Part shown: piece after piece, positions 31,162 through 39,069 of the stretch
Layout: each line of letters opens with the position of its first letter
How positions within the stretch are numbered: position 1 is the stretch's first letter
Source: a virus
Virus record (IMG/VR): IMGVR_UViG_3300030117_006888
Location: 1 to 40,482 of that record
Direction: 5' to 3' (one strand)
DNA: 40,482 nucleotides
Made by a program: the position numbers and the translations under genes
The notes under the pieces: model-generated
Seen by the model: the letters and a program-made list of their open reading frames with translations, nothing else
What the model was told of the DNA's origin: nothing
The model's database searches: none

Positions 31162-32110
31162 CGGGACGCTACGCGCCCCAAGGTTTAGACAACGGACAAA
31201 CTCCGAATTGAATATGAACGATGTCAAAGAACAGACCAGAAGTCGAAATGACCCCAAGGTCAAAAGCCGAACATTCGGCTTGGTTATAAGAAACGAAAAC
31301 CAGACATTAAAAGCTCCAAGGCTCAACAAACTGTGATGCTCTTTACTTGTAAACATTTGGACCTCCTTTCTCACTGTCGTTGGGAAAGGAGGGCCAAGTT
31401 GAGCCGTAAAACACTAGTAGTAGTAGTGCAGCACCGGCTATAACAGAAAGAGCGAGCCACAAGGCGAGCACCCAATCCCATAGGGTACGACTCACTTCGC
31501 GAGAAGTGACATTTAGCCGGTGCCAGCACACCAGCGTTAAGGATAGTCCTTCGCGCTGCGGGAGTGAAGCGTAGGCTTTTTCCTTAGAATCTAAACAAGA
31601 AGTACGAAAAACTACGAGGGGTATCTGACTTCACTCCGTCTAGCAGCGCAACAAAAATAGTGTCCGGATATGCCACCAGACAGACCGGATGACCAAACTT
31701 GTTTGGTCACCCCATGCGACTTGCTAAACTGGGTCTTCTGGTTGACTCCGTCAATCGATCGAAGATCGAAAGAAGGCTCAGTGCAAGCAACGTGTTTGGT
31801 CGCGGGGGTTTGCCGGTCCAAAAAAGAAGCCAGAGTTCAGAGCGTTTCCCAGCGAATGAAGATGTCGATTCGTTCGTTCTGCGGTTAGTGATCCGCGAGG
31901 AGCGGTTTATCGAACCGGACGGAAGTGAGTAGATACCAAATGTCCGAAAACCGAACCAGTGAGAATCGTGTAAGCTACTAGGATTATTGAGGTTTGTCGG
32001 CATGCCCGGCGGGCCGGTGGTCTCTAGTTACTTCGCGAGGAGGGTCGATAAGGGATAGCGACGAGTGGAAAAAACTGGTCGCGCAAGCGACTCCGCTGAT
32101 TGGCTCAAGT
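31162..32110 (+). ncRNA. Putative large structured non-coding RNA
   Basis: This stretch lacks a convincing protein gene yet has many complementary helices. Nested or long-range: 31320-31327 with 31398-31405 (8 bp, enclosing 31357-31370 with 31384-31397, 13 bp and one mismatch); 31431-31440 with 31514-31523 (10 bp, extended by GTGC/GCAC); 31553-31559 with 31643-31649 and 31561-31569 with 31629-31637. Local: 31492-31509 with a GCGA loop, 31690-31709, 31851-31878, 31893-31905, 32031-32042 with a GCGA loop, 32077-32092 with a GCAA loop. GNRA loops occur only when read on the plus strand. Both ends are estimates. A weak TTGACG/TTATTG pair at 31127-31156 could be its promoter. Confidence 0.6.
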
Positions 32111-32123
32111 AACCAAAACGATT

Positions 32124-32244
32124 AATCCGCCCAGACGTTGAATCCGCCACGCGTTGATGCCGGAACAACGATCAATCCGCCACCCCGCCGCTGAGAGGAA
32201 CTCGACGTAATCTTCGCAGAGAGTTTGAATCCGCCACCCCGCCG
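32124..32244. repeat. AATCCGCC direct repeats
   Basis: Four direct copies of AATCCGCC begin at 32124, 32141, 32174 and 32228. The last two extend to a 17-base identical copy, AATCCGCCACCCCGCCG. Spacings of 17, 33 and 54 are near multiples of 17. They lie between the structured RNA region and the RHH-type gene. Binding sites for the regulator or a packaging/replication protein are possible. From 32245 to 32452 no gene or clear promoter was found. Confidence 0.6.
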
Positions 32245-32452
32245 ATGGTCGCAGCAGTACTTAGAATACCGGAACCGGAGGTTGATAGTGGAGGGGGGGA
32301 GGGTACCCCTGTTGTGCGCCGTACCACCCATAATGCCGAGACCGCTTTCCCGACCGGGCCTATTCGCCAACTGCCTTACCGCTGTGGTATTACCGCCTTG
32401 CTACGAAAGGGCTTACGTGGTACTTTTCTGATCCAACCCATTGAGGACCACT

Positions 32453-33070
32453 ATGCCACGACCCAAATCAGACGAGATCAAGCTAAATTTAGACTCCGAC
32501 ACCCTTGAACGACTGGACAAACTGGTACCGATCGTCGCTTCATCGGCTGCTGCTCGGGAGTTTGGGGTCGAAGTCGACCGTAGACTGGTCTCTCGGGTCG
32601 CTTTGTTGCGTGGTCTGACCGCTATGGAGGCGGCGGTGCCTCAAGAATCGGCACCTGCACCGCCAGAAACTCCTGTGATGGACGTCGCGCCCCCTCCTCC
32701 GCTGTCGATTCCGGTCCCGGAGCCCGAAAACGAGCCAGAATCGGAGTCTGAAGAGGTCTCAATGGACGTTGAGTCCGCTGAAGTTGGGGATGATGGCTTG
32801 ATTCGGCCCCCTGAAGGCTGGAATCTGTGGAGTTCTCGGGAACGGATCCCGCCGGAGCATGTAGATGTCGACAACCACTACCAAAAAGGTGGCTGGAACC
32901 GGTACTGGGGACGTTCTGGGGAGGAAGTTATTGCGTTTTATTGGACTCCAGAGCCGGAAAAGCAGGATTATCCGTCATATAAGAAGACTGACGCCAACGG
33001 TAAGGAGATTATTGTGCAAAAAACCCCATATGGCCCCGGTCACATGATTCCCCACGGGTGGTCAGCGTGA
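32453..33070 (+). CDS. RHH-like (CopG/Arc-type) N-terminal regulator with acidic linker
   Basis: ATG at 32453 is preceded by GAGGAC; an earlier in-frame ATG at 32441 is less well placed. The 205-residue product starts PRPKSDEIKLNLDSDTLERL, a strand and helix that look like ribbon-helix-helix DNA-binding proteins, with a second helix rich in Ala and Arg. A long Pro/Glu-rich linker (about residues 70-115) follows and a Trp-rich C-terminal domain (WNLWSSRERIPPEH). It could bind the AATCCGCC repeats upstream. The RHH call is tentative. Confidence 0.6.
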   Translation: MPRPKSDEIKLNLDSDTLERLDKLVPIVASSAAAREFGVEVDRRLVSRVALLRGLTAMEAAVPQESAPAPPETPVMDVAPPPPLSIPVPEPENEPESESEEVSMDVESAEVGDDGLIRPPEGWNLWSSRERIPPEHVDVDNHYQKGGWNRYWGRSGEEVIAFYWTPEPEKQDYPSYKKTDANGKEIIVQKTPYGPGHMIPHGWSA

Positions 33071-33525
33071 AACTGCAACCAACATCCGAAGAAATTGCGG
33101 CATATTTGGAAGAAATGAACCCTGAAGCCTTAATGTACGAGGGATTCGAGGATGCTCTAGTTGGATTTGCGAGTCGGTGCTCGACTCAGCCACTCGCTTT
33201 GTACGATCGCGGGAAATGCATTGATATCCTCGTAGATAGCGGAATGAGTCCCGAAGATGCCGAGGAGTACTTCGCATATAACGTCGAAGGTTGCTGGGCT
33301 GGACCCAACACTCCTCTAATCGCCGCCTTTTGTCTTGAGCCGATAGGACTCCGGTACCCCATATCGAACTTGGAGTTGATTACAGAGACGGGCGGTGACG
33401 TCGAGGTATACGTCGGCAGACATACCGGGCCGGAATCCGTAGCCGACTCTGCAGATACTGGGTCGGGTGGCGTAAACGGTGCATCCGAGTCCGGGGGTCC
33501 CGTCGGATCTAGTAAACAAACCTAA
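33067..33525 (+). CDS. Conserved phage protein of the GFEDALVG / AEEYFxxNVxG type
   Basis: GTG at 33067 overlaps the previous stop (GTGA). The 152-residue product carries YEGFEDALVGFASR, ALYDRGKCIDILVDSGM and EDAEEYFAYNVEGCWAG. This pattern is recalled from many short phage proteins, which usually end just after the NVxGxxxG-x-x-TP stretch. Here the frame continues about 65 residues into a Gly/Ser-rich tail lying antisense to the YkgJ gene, so the tail is probably not conserved. Function is unknown. Confidence 0.65.
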   Translation: MKLQPTSEEIAAYLEEMNPEALMYEGFEDALVGFASRCSTQPLALYDRGKCIDILVDSGMSPEDAEEYFAYNVEGCWAGPNTPLIAAFCLEPIGLRYPISNLELITETGGDVEVYVGRHTGPESVADSADTGSGGVNGASESGGPVGSSKQT

Positions 33526-33672
33526 ATGTCCGCACGATCCGTCAGGTTTAATTTTAAAATCAAACTGTTTATCCTCTTCCGGCAGCTCGATGTAGGGCAG
33601 TCGGTCTTTTATGTTGGCACAACAGCACCCACAAGATGTGCATTCAAACCTTTTATTGAGAGATTTATTCAT
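33316..33672 (-). CDS. YkgJ-type zinc/iron-chelating cysteine-cluster protein
   Basis: The 118-residue product begins with FECTSCGCCCANI (Cys11, 14, 16-18), has a second region GSCGHL and a third GCTVYATRPSICRVGYG, with a final C in RLCNQL. This order, F-x-C-x-x-C-G-x-C-C then C-x-x-Y-x-x-R-P-x-x-C-R, is the YkgJ family signature of metal-binding proteins. Its last 210 bases overlap the gene at 33067 in antisense. Its ATG shares the bases CATG with the divergent FmdB gene, so no space exists for a separate promoter. The role of YkgJ proteins in phage is unknown. Confidence 0.7.
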   Translation of the reverse strand: MNKSLNKRFECTSCGCCCANIKDRLPYIELPEEDKQFDFKIKPDGSCGHLGLFTRSDGTPGLGCTVYATRPSICRVGYGFRPGMSADVYLDVTARLCNQLQVRYGVPESYRLKTKGGD

Positions 33673-33856
33673 GCCTTTGTATGTATTTAAGTGTGATAAG
33701 TGCGAGGAAAAGATCGAAGTCTTACAGGCGTTCGGAGATCCTGAGCCCGATTGCCGAGACTGTCAGGTACCGATGATAAAGCAAGTTGCCTTTGCTTCGT
33801 TTATCTTGCAGGGGTCTGGTTGGGCAAAAGACAATTATGGGCTGAAAGAAGACTAG
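33671..33856 (+). CDS. FmdB-type zinc-ribbon protein
   Basis: ATG at 33671 has GAGAG some distance upstream. The 61-residue product has PLYVFKCDKCEEKIEV, CRDCQVPM and FILQGSGWAKDNYG. This is the FmdB zinc-ribbon pattern: Y-x-F-x-C-x-x-C, a second CxxC and a G-S-G-W-x-x-D-x-Y end. The family is widespread in phage genomes near head genes. It is a putative regulator in bacteria, but has no settled role in phages. Confidence 0.82.
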   Translation: MPLYVFKCDKCEEKIEVLQAFGDPEPDCRDCQVPMIKQVAFASFILQGSGWAKDNYGLKED

Positions 33857-33888
33857 CAGTTAGTGTACAATTCGTGTGGAGGTGTTTC

Positions 33889-34059
33889 GTGCCCGGTAAG
33901 ATGGACCAGAAAAAAATGGAACGGAAGAAAAAATTATCCGCCGCCGTAAAGGGTAGGAAGAAAAGCTTTCCTGATTTGAACAAAGATGGGAAGATTACGA
34001 AGGCTGATATCCTCATGGGTCGTGGTGTGAAACCTGCGGGCAAAACAGACAAGTCTTAA
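33889..34059 (+). CDS. EF-hand-loop miniprotein (56 residues)
   Basis: GTG start with GGAGG upstream; the first ATG would give a shorter form. The product has a basic N-terminus (KMERKKKLSAAVKGRKKS) and DLNKDGKITKADI, a 12-residue EF-hand loop with Asp1, Asn3, Asp5, Thr9 and Asp12. Such single loops are seen in dockerin-like and other calcium-binding proteins. A role in virion assembly with calcium as cofactor is possible. The loop is clear; function is inferred. Confidence 0.7.
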   Translation: MPGKMDQKKMERKKKLSAAVKGRKKSFPDLNKDGKITKADILMGRGVKPAGKTDKS

Positions 34060-34080
34060 TAAATACTTGGAGAAGTAGTC

Positions 34081-36543
34081 ATGGCTGACAACAATAAAAA
34101 TCTTTCTGAGCCTCGTGAGACATACAAGGGATTTAAGATTCCTCGTAGGAATCCAAACACGGGCAAACCTACGACAATGCAGGAACGCCGAGACTTTAAA
34201 AAAGCTATTGATGAACGCACAGTTTTGTTTCGTCGAGATCCACCTGTGGATGAGTTTGGTAACGAGATTATTGGCGAACCACGTAACCCCACGGCTCTTC
34301 AGAGAAAGGGTAAACGTTTAGCTGAGCAGGTCATTGGTCCCACTTTTGAGGACCTGAAAAAAACGGCAACTGAACTGCCCGGTAAGATCGGTCGTGGTGC
34401 AAAGGCTGTTGGTGAAGGATTATTTGAGGCGGTCACTATTGTGCCCCGAACCAAGGCTGCGATTGCTGCTGATCCTGAGGGCGCTAAGCAGTTTGTTAGT
34501 GCCGTAATGTCTGGAGACCGAGAGGCAATCCGGTCGATGGCTACAGAGGCTTCTGAGGGTGTTGCAGAGCCTTTCGCTACCTTTGGTGACGTAACTCTCG
34601 GTGGTATGGCCGCACAAGAAGGTAAGTTTGGTGAAGCCGCTATGTACGGTGGTCTGATCCTAGCCCCTGGAATTCTTCAGACATTAGGTAAATCCATGTC
34701 TAAAGGTTGGCTGAAGAGTGCCGCTGAGGCGGGCGAAGAGATCCCTGATGAAGCCGCAAGGAAGATGAACGACCTTGCGAAGCGTGTAGACGAAGGAAAA
34801 GTCACAGACGACATGCAGATCCGTCGTGAGATAGCGATGATCGAGGACGATCATGCATATGATTATCAGGCGTCGTTAGGTGAGCGCGACACAGACTTTG
34901 ACTTTGAGTCAGTAAGCCGCACGCCTGCAGGCGGCGATGGGGCAGATGCTCTGCTTGAGGCAATCAATCGTAGGACCCAAGAAATAGAACGGAGACTAGC
35001 CGATCTTGAGTTCTCGACTGACGAATACGGTAACCCATTTCAAATGCGCGAAGTGGATCTTGAGCTTGAGTTAGAAGATCTTTATGATCAGAGGCAAAAA
35101 ATTCTATCACGCCGTGGAGGCGGAGGCACCCCCGGCGGCGGTGGTGGTGGAGTAGCTGCGTTCAAGAAAGATCAAGCTGCTGAACAAGAATACTTTAGGT
35201 CTACGGGGGAAGGTGTCTATGAACCCGAAAAGTCGTCACCTAAGTTTGGTTTGGCGAATCAAGGACATCACAATGTCGTAGAGGATTTGGGTCCGCTTCT
35301 TCCCCAAGACAGAAACCTGCTTGAAGAGTTTGCAGGTAAATACAATTTGAGCGAAACAGAGTTGCGTCAGTTGCGGGATGAGTATGTAGCCTATGGGTAT
35401 GATGATTTCCCATCAAGATCTCAGCGTGGTTTTGAAGAGATCGACATCCCCGACGATCGCTCAAGAGGCGGAGGACCCCCCTCGGGAAAGCCCCCCGGCG
35501 GTGAAGTAGAGGATCTCTTTCCGCATCAAAACCTTCTGGACAAAGCTCAAAAGTCAGGTCTTGATATTCCTACTTGGCTCCGAGGCGCGCCGGGTGAAGA
35601 ACTTATATATCGTCCGATTGGTAAGCCTAAAGAGTTTGACAATCCGGGTTTTGTTGAGATGATCGAAACCGAGGGTTTCGACACTGATTATTTATCGAAT
35701 GTAAATGAGTATCTGACGCTCAGAAGGAACTCACTGAAAGAACAATACGATGATCAGTTGCGACTAGCCTATCAAGATTATCCAAATAGGATCGACACCG
35801 CTGCCATAGAGGAAGCCGATAAACTCAGGCTTGATCTTGAACAATTCAGTCGCGCTTATGATGAGTCAACTAACTCGATGAGAGGTAATTTCGTTAGGCG
35901 ATTCGCCCGTGATGTTGAGGTTGTTCGTGTTGATTTGAGGGATATCGAGCAAACAATCGGGTTGAACAGTCAAATAGTTAATTTTGCAAACAGGTTGGAG
36001 AGGAGTTTGGCAGATGAATTGACGACCAGAGATATCAACAAGAATCCTATCCTTCCTATGATTAAAGAGGCGTTCGAAAATATGGCGAGTGAGCCAATAG
36101 ACGCTAATAGTAAGCGGTCGGCTTACAGGGCACTAGAAGACATGTTCGATGATTATAGAAATCTGGACAAAGCAAAACAATTGCATCTTGCATCTGCCCC
36201 TACCCTGAGTAAGTTCCGTGGAAATCTCCAAGCACATAATCGAAAGCGATTTGTAAACGAATTCCTGAACAATTATTATTCAAAATACGGCACGCCGATA
36301 TCTGATAATCGTGGAGTAACAACTAAATCACTCGACGATATTGAGGGGCCGTCAGATGCTGAGATTGAAGAAATGGTTGGTCAGGCTTCCCGCGAAGAAT
36401 TGCAGGAAGCTGCCAAGCGCAGGAACTTTGAGCGTTTTGGTAGCGCCACCGTAGAGGAAAGATTGAGACGTAATCGCGAGCGCGGTAAGAGGGATCGTCC
36501 TTTCAAGTCTCTTATACGAGAACAAGGACAAGAAGATAACTAA
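34081..36543 (+). CDS. Large virion-associated protein candidate (820 residues)
   Basis: ATG with GGAG upstream. The product is highly charged and mostly helical: an N-terminal Lys/Arg-rich region, an Ala/Gly-rich stretch of about 60 residues (LGGMAAQEGKFGEAAMYGGL) that could be a membrane-active segment, Gly-rich linkers near residues 345-362 and 460-475, and long coiled-coil stretches in the C-terminal 400 residues. No enzymatic motif was found. Size, charge and placement before a decoration-like gene fit an internal virion or ejection protein. This is inference. Confidence 0.65.
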   Translation: MADNNKNLSEPRETYKGFKIPRRNPNTGKPTTMQERRDFKKAIDERTVLFRRDPPVDEFGNEIIGEPRNPTALQRKGKRLAEQVIGPTFEDLKKTATELPGKIGRGAKAVGEGLFEAVTIVPRTKAAIAADPEGAKQFVSAVMSGDREAIRSMATEASEGVAEPFATFGDVTLGGMAAQEGKFGEAAMYGGLILAPGILQTLGKSMSKGWLKSAAEAGEEIPDEAARKMNDLAKRVDEGKVTDDMQIRREIAMIEDDHAYDYQASLGERDTDFDFESVSRTPAGGDGADALLEAINRRTQEIERRLADLEFSTDEYGNPFQMREVDLELELEDLYDQRQKILSRRGGGGTPGGGGGGVAAFKKDQAAEQEYFRSTGEGVYEPEKSSPKFGLANQGHHNVVEDLGPLLPQDRNLLEEFAGKYNLSETELRQLRDEYVAYGYDDFPSRSQRGFEEIDIPDDRSRGGGPPSGKPPGGEVEDLFPHQNLLDKAQKSGLDIPTWLRGAPGEELIYRPIGKPKEFDNPGFVEMIETEGFDTDYLSNVNEYLTLRRNSLKEQYDDQLRLAYQDYPNRIDTAAIEEADKLRLDLEQFSRAYDESTNSMRGNFVRRFARDVEVVRVDLRDIEQTIGLNSQIVNFANRLERSLADELTTRDINKNPILPMIKEAFENMASEPIDANSKRSAYRALEDMFDDYRNLDKAKQLHLASAPTLSKFRGNLQAHNRKRFVNEFLNNYYSKYGTPISDNRGVTTKSLDDIEGPSDAEIEEMVGQASREELQEAAKRRNFERFGSATVEERLRRNRERGKRDRPFKSLIREQGQEDN

Positions 36544-36631
36544 TAGTTTTTGTTGCCGTTTTTCCTGCTCATGGTAGGATTTCTGTGCGTGATGATGCGC
36601 TTTTGTAACTCCTAAAAAGGAATGGAAAATC

Positions 36632-37279
36632 ATGGCTAAGTTTAAGCAAGAACAAATTATTCCCGGCGTAACGAAGACTCGTTCGAACGCTGTAAAGGTC
36701 TACTGCGGTGCCGCTATTGCAGAGAACGATATCATCGTGGCTACTGGTATGCAGGGTGACTTCCTGTCATGTGTGCCTGCCGACAACACGGACATTACTA
36801 AGTGTCGCGGTCCTTTCTTCGTAGCAGACTTTGCTGGTGCATCTGGTGAGTATTTGCCTCTTGCCCTGCCGTACAAGGTCATCACTGACAAGAACACCTC
36901 TGACGCTGCTCAAGTTGGTGACGCCGTGTACTTGAGCACTGGCGGAGATGTCACTCTGGGTGCCGTGCCTGCTGCAACTGCTGATGGTGCTGCCTTCAGC
37001 GCGAACGTTCGTGTTGGTCGGATCACAAAGGTTGACGCTAGTGCAGGAGCCTACGTCCTTGAGCCTAGTGTAGCTAACGGTGCTCCAATCGTGGGCAAGG
37101 TGACATGCAGCGGTACATCATCGACAGTCACCGGTTTTACCGCAGAGCTTAATGGTGCTCCGGTCGTCGTGTCTATGGACGCAAACATCGCGACAACAGG
37201 CGCGGTCATTGCACTAGGCACACTGACGATTCACCATGCCTCGTCCACCGACGATGCTACATACGCCATCTTCGCCTAA
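36632..37279 (+). CDS. Head decoration/stabilisation-like protein
   Basis: ATG with AAGGA upstream. The 215-residue product is Ala/Gly/Val/Thr-rich and beta-prone, with VKVYCGAAIAENDIIVATG, then DAAQVGDAVYLSTGG and VRVGRITKVDASAGAYVLEP, read in parts. Such alternation of G-D-x-V-Y strands is typical of DUF2190-like decoration proteins and short head proteins. It ends before a strong terminator, consistent with an abundant product. A major capsid protein is less likely because it lacks the usual length. Confidence 0.65.
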   Translation: MAKFKQEQIIPGVTKTRSNAVKVYCGAAIAENDIIVATGMQGDFLSCVPADNTDITKCRGPFFVADFAGASGEYLPLALPYKVITDKNTSDAAQVGDAVYLSTGGDVTLGAVPAATADGAAFSANVRVGRITKVDASAGAYVLEPSVANGAPIVGKVTCSGTSSTVTGFTAELNGAPVVVSMDANIATTGAVIALGTLTIHHASSTDDATYAIFA

Positions 37280-37299
37280 ACAGCGCAGACAAAGAAAAG

Positions 37300-37331
37300 C
37301 CCCCGGTCGCTTAGGCAATCGGGGGTTTTTT
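37300..37331 (+). terminator. Rho-independent terminator after the decoration-like gene
   Basis: CCCCCGGT (37300-37307) and ATCGGGGG (37318-37325) make an 8-bp stem with one G-T wobble and are followed by six T residues. A-rich sequence on the other side may also let it work for the convergent minus-strand genes. Confidence 0.85.
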
Positions 37332-37333
37332 AT

Positions 37334-38272
37334 TTACTGACGAAGAAGAAGTTCTTGTTCGACCATGGCCTGCTTTCGCAGTTGGTCCATCATTTCTTCG
37401 AACGACCGTGGATCTCCGCCCTCTGTACCAGATGCTGTGTCGGGTCCCATGTTCATAAGCTTCATACCTTCGGGTACTGGCTCAGGCTCAGGTTCCGGCT
37501 CAGGCTCGGGTTCTGGGGCTGGTGGTGGATACAACGCTCGTACCATCTTGACGGCATCTTCGGGAGTCACGTTAGCTCGTGCCAGTTCGCAAAAGCGATC
37601 GAACGCGTCGTCGTTTTCGTATACGTCTGACGCAGTAGTCGTCAGCCATTTTTCGAGTTGATCGACTTGTACTTCTACTTGACTGTTTTGGAACTCCTCT
37701 AGTTGTTGGTAGACCTCTTGATACTGTCGCAGTGCTTTGTCCCGCTCTTGTGCTGCCTTTTCGAGCGCGCTTCCATGCGACATCGATGCCTTCTCGTGTG
37801 CCTGCTCTGCTTCTCGACGCAAGGTTTGCAGGGCCGAGTTGTGGGCGATCTTAAGCTCATCGATTTCGCGTTGTTTGGCGACCATAGGATCGATATCGCC
37901 GTGCATCCATCGTTGGACCTTGATCTCGTTCTCTCGAACTGTTTTCATCAGATCATCAACGGCGCGACGTTCCTTAGCAAGTTCTTGAAACTTCGATGTG
38001 TATCCACGTTGGTAGTTCTGATACTTTCCTTGAATACCTTCGATGATCGTGTTTCGAATCGCTGGGTCAAGTTGCTGAACCCATTCTTTCGAGTTCAGAT
38101 CTTCGATTTCGCCGTTCCACTCAAATACGGGGGGTGCTTCAACCTCTTCTTCAACTTCGACAGGTGTAGCTTCTACAGTCTCCTGTGGTTCGGCACTCAC
38201 CTCCACTTCTGCGGCAGGTTCTGCTTCAGTTGTTTCTGGTGTTTCTACAGCTTCGTTATCTTCGTTGAACAT
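37334..38272 (-). CDS. Scaffolding-like acidic coiled-coil protein
   Basis: The 312-residue product has a very acidic N-terminus (about residues 1-50), a central coiled coil of about 150 residues (with KVQRWMHGDIDPMVAKQREI in part), and a run of Pro-Glu repeats before the C-terminus. Acidic, helical proteins encoded beside head genes usually act as capsid scaffolds. GGAGG lies ten bases upstream of the ATG, within the previous gene. The DNA of the repeat (about 37470-37520) is a simple GGCTCA-type repeat. Function is inferred from composition and place. Confidence 0.6.
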   Translation of the reverse strand: MFNEDNEAVETPETTEAEPAAEVEVSAEPQETVEATPVEVEEEVEAPPVFEWNGEIEDLNSKEWVQQLDPAIRNTIIEGIQGKYQNYQRGYTSKFQELAKERRAVDDLMKTVRENEIKVQRWMHGDIDPMVAKQREIDELKIAHNSALQTLRREAEQAHEKASMSHGSALEKAAQERDKALRQYQEVYQQLEEFQNSQVEVQVDQLEKWLTTTASDVYENDDAFDRFCELARANVTPEDAVKMVRALYPPPAPEPEPEPEPEPEPVPEGMKLMNMGPDTASGTEGGDPRSFEEMMDQLRKQAMVEQELLLRQ

Positions 38273-38275
38273 GAA

Positions 38276-38773
38276 TTACATTCCTCCTTCTGGTCCCATG
38301 GGCGGCATCATTGGAGGCGCGCCCTCAGGCATCATTCCTTGCGGCTGTTCCGCCATGGGTTGTGGCTTTGGTTGATCTTGTTTACGTGCTGCGATCATTT
38401 CGAGTTGCATAAGAACATCAAAGTCAGAGGCAATCATTTCAGCAAGTTCTTTCGGTGACTTGCCTCGTGTCTTGTCCAGTTCTTGTGCTGCGTCAAAAAG
38501 CATTTGAGCCCGCTCCGGCGTCACACCCAAAGTTTCTACCAGATCTTTGAGTTCGCCACCAGCATCATCGGGAGAATCCATTCCGGACTCTTTGTCGCGA
38601 CGTTCCAACTCATCGTCGATCACCTTCAGTGCGTCGGTCGCCTTTTTCCCTGTTTCATCCATCGAGGCTTCGCCCTCTGGCATAGGAGGTGCGTCGGCAG
38701 GTGCTCCGGGTTCCCCCGCGTACATTCCTGCTTTGCCGGGAAGGCGCTCACCAGTTTTTGGGTCAGTTGGCAT
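38276..38773 (-). CDS. Hypothetical Pro/Met-rich protein beside scaffold-like gene
   Basis: ATG with GGAG upstream. The 165-residue product has a Pro/Ala/Gly-rich N-terminus, a helical, acidic middle (KKATDALKVIDDELERR; ELKDLVETLGVTPERAQML) and a Met/Pro-rich C-terminus. No catalytic motif is visible. It ends two bases before the scaffold-like gene, so it may be a partner in head assembly. A palindrome at 38792-38810 lies just upstream. Confidence 0.65.
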   Translation of the reverse strand: MPTDPKTGERLPGKAGMYAGEPGAPADAPPMPEGEASMDETGKKATDALKVIDDELERRDKESGMDSPDDAGGELKDLVETLGVTPERAQMLFDAAQELDKTRGKSPKELAEMIASDFDVLMQLEMIAARKQDQPKPQPMAEQPQGMMPEGAPPMMPPMGPEGGM

Positions 38774-38791
38774 GTTGGCTCCGTTTTGATT

Positions 38792-38810
38792 GTTACCAGT
38801 GTGGTGTAAC
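38792..38810. promoter_or_regulatory. Putative operator sharing a core with the 19427 palindrome
   Basis: GTTACCAGTGTGGTGTAAC is an imperfect inverted repeat. Its minus-strand core ACCACACTGGTA equals the core of the perfect palindrome at 19427-19445. A TATAAAT-like -10 lies just upstream on the minus strand, so a repressor here could control the gene at 38276. Confidence 0.45.
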
Positions 38811-38814
38811 TAAT

Positions 38815-39069
38815 TTATATATTGTTGTTGTCGATTTCAATCTCTGGGTCAACCAATTCGAAAGTTGCCTTGTGACCAATCGCTAGTATGAATTTATTTG
38901 GGAGTGTTCGTCGCTCTCCCGACTCTCTGTCTTCGTATACAAGACTGTCACGAACGGCGTCTTCTTTTATCTTCCTGAGTATTCTGTCGTTTTTTGTCGC
39001 AAGTCGTTTTGCGTATTGTACGAGTTGTCCGTCTGACAGTAGATTTCGTCTGCTTGGATCTGGCATCAT
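38815..39069 (-). CDS. Hypothetical basic protein
   Basis: AGGAGG precedes two adjacent ATG codons; the first (39069) gives an overlap with the upstream stop. The 84-residue product is basic and helical at its N-terminal half (DGQLVQYAKRLATKNDRILR) with a C-terminal beta-rich part ending in acidic residues. No motif was recognised. It is part of the head-module-type run on the minus strand. Confidence 0.65.
   Translation of the reverse strand: MMPDPSRRNLLSDGQLVQYAKRLATKNDRILRKIKEDAVRDSLVYEDRESGERRTLPNKFILAIGHKATFELVDPEIEIDNNNI

Noticed and set aside
31120-31356. Minus-strand 78-residue frame preceded by a perfect AGGAGG
   Set aside because: The AGGAGG lies in one arm of a 13-bp helix (31357-31397), the product has no recognisable features and it overlaps the start of the next gene. 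It remains the best protein alternative in this region.
31343-31531. Minus-strand 62-residue frame with a transmembrane-like segment
   Set aside because: It starts at a GTG without ribosome site, and its DNA forms the helices of the structured region (31357-31523). The hydrophobic reading is probably incidental.
32245-32452. Possible + strand gene between the AATCCGCC repeats and the RHH-like gene
   Set aside because: Frames here lack ribosome sites and overlap each other without a plausible product.
37470-37520. Short tandem repeat that might be a phase-variable tract
   Set aside because: It encodes the Pro-Glu repeat of the scaffold-like protein in frame with varied codons, which fits a coding repeat better than a slippage switch.
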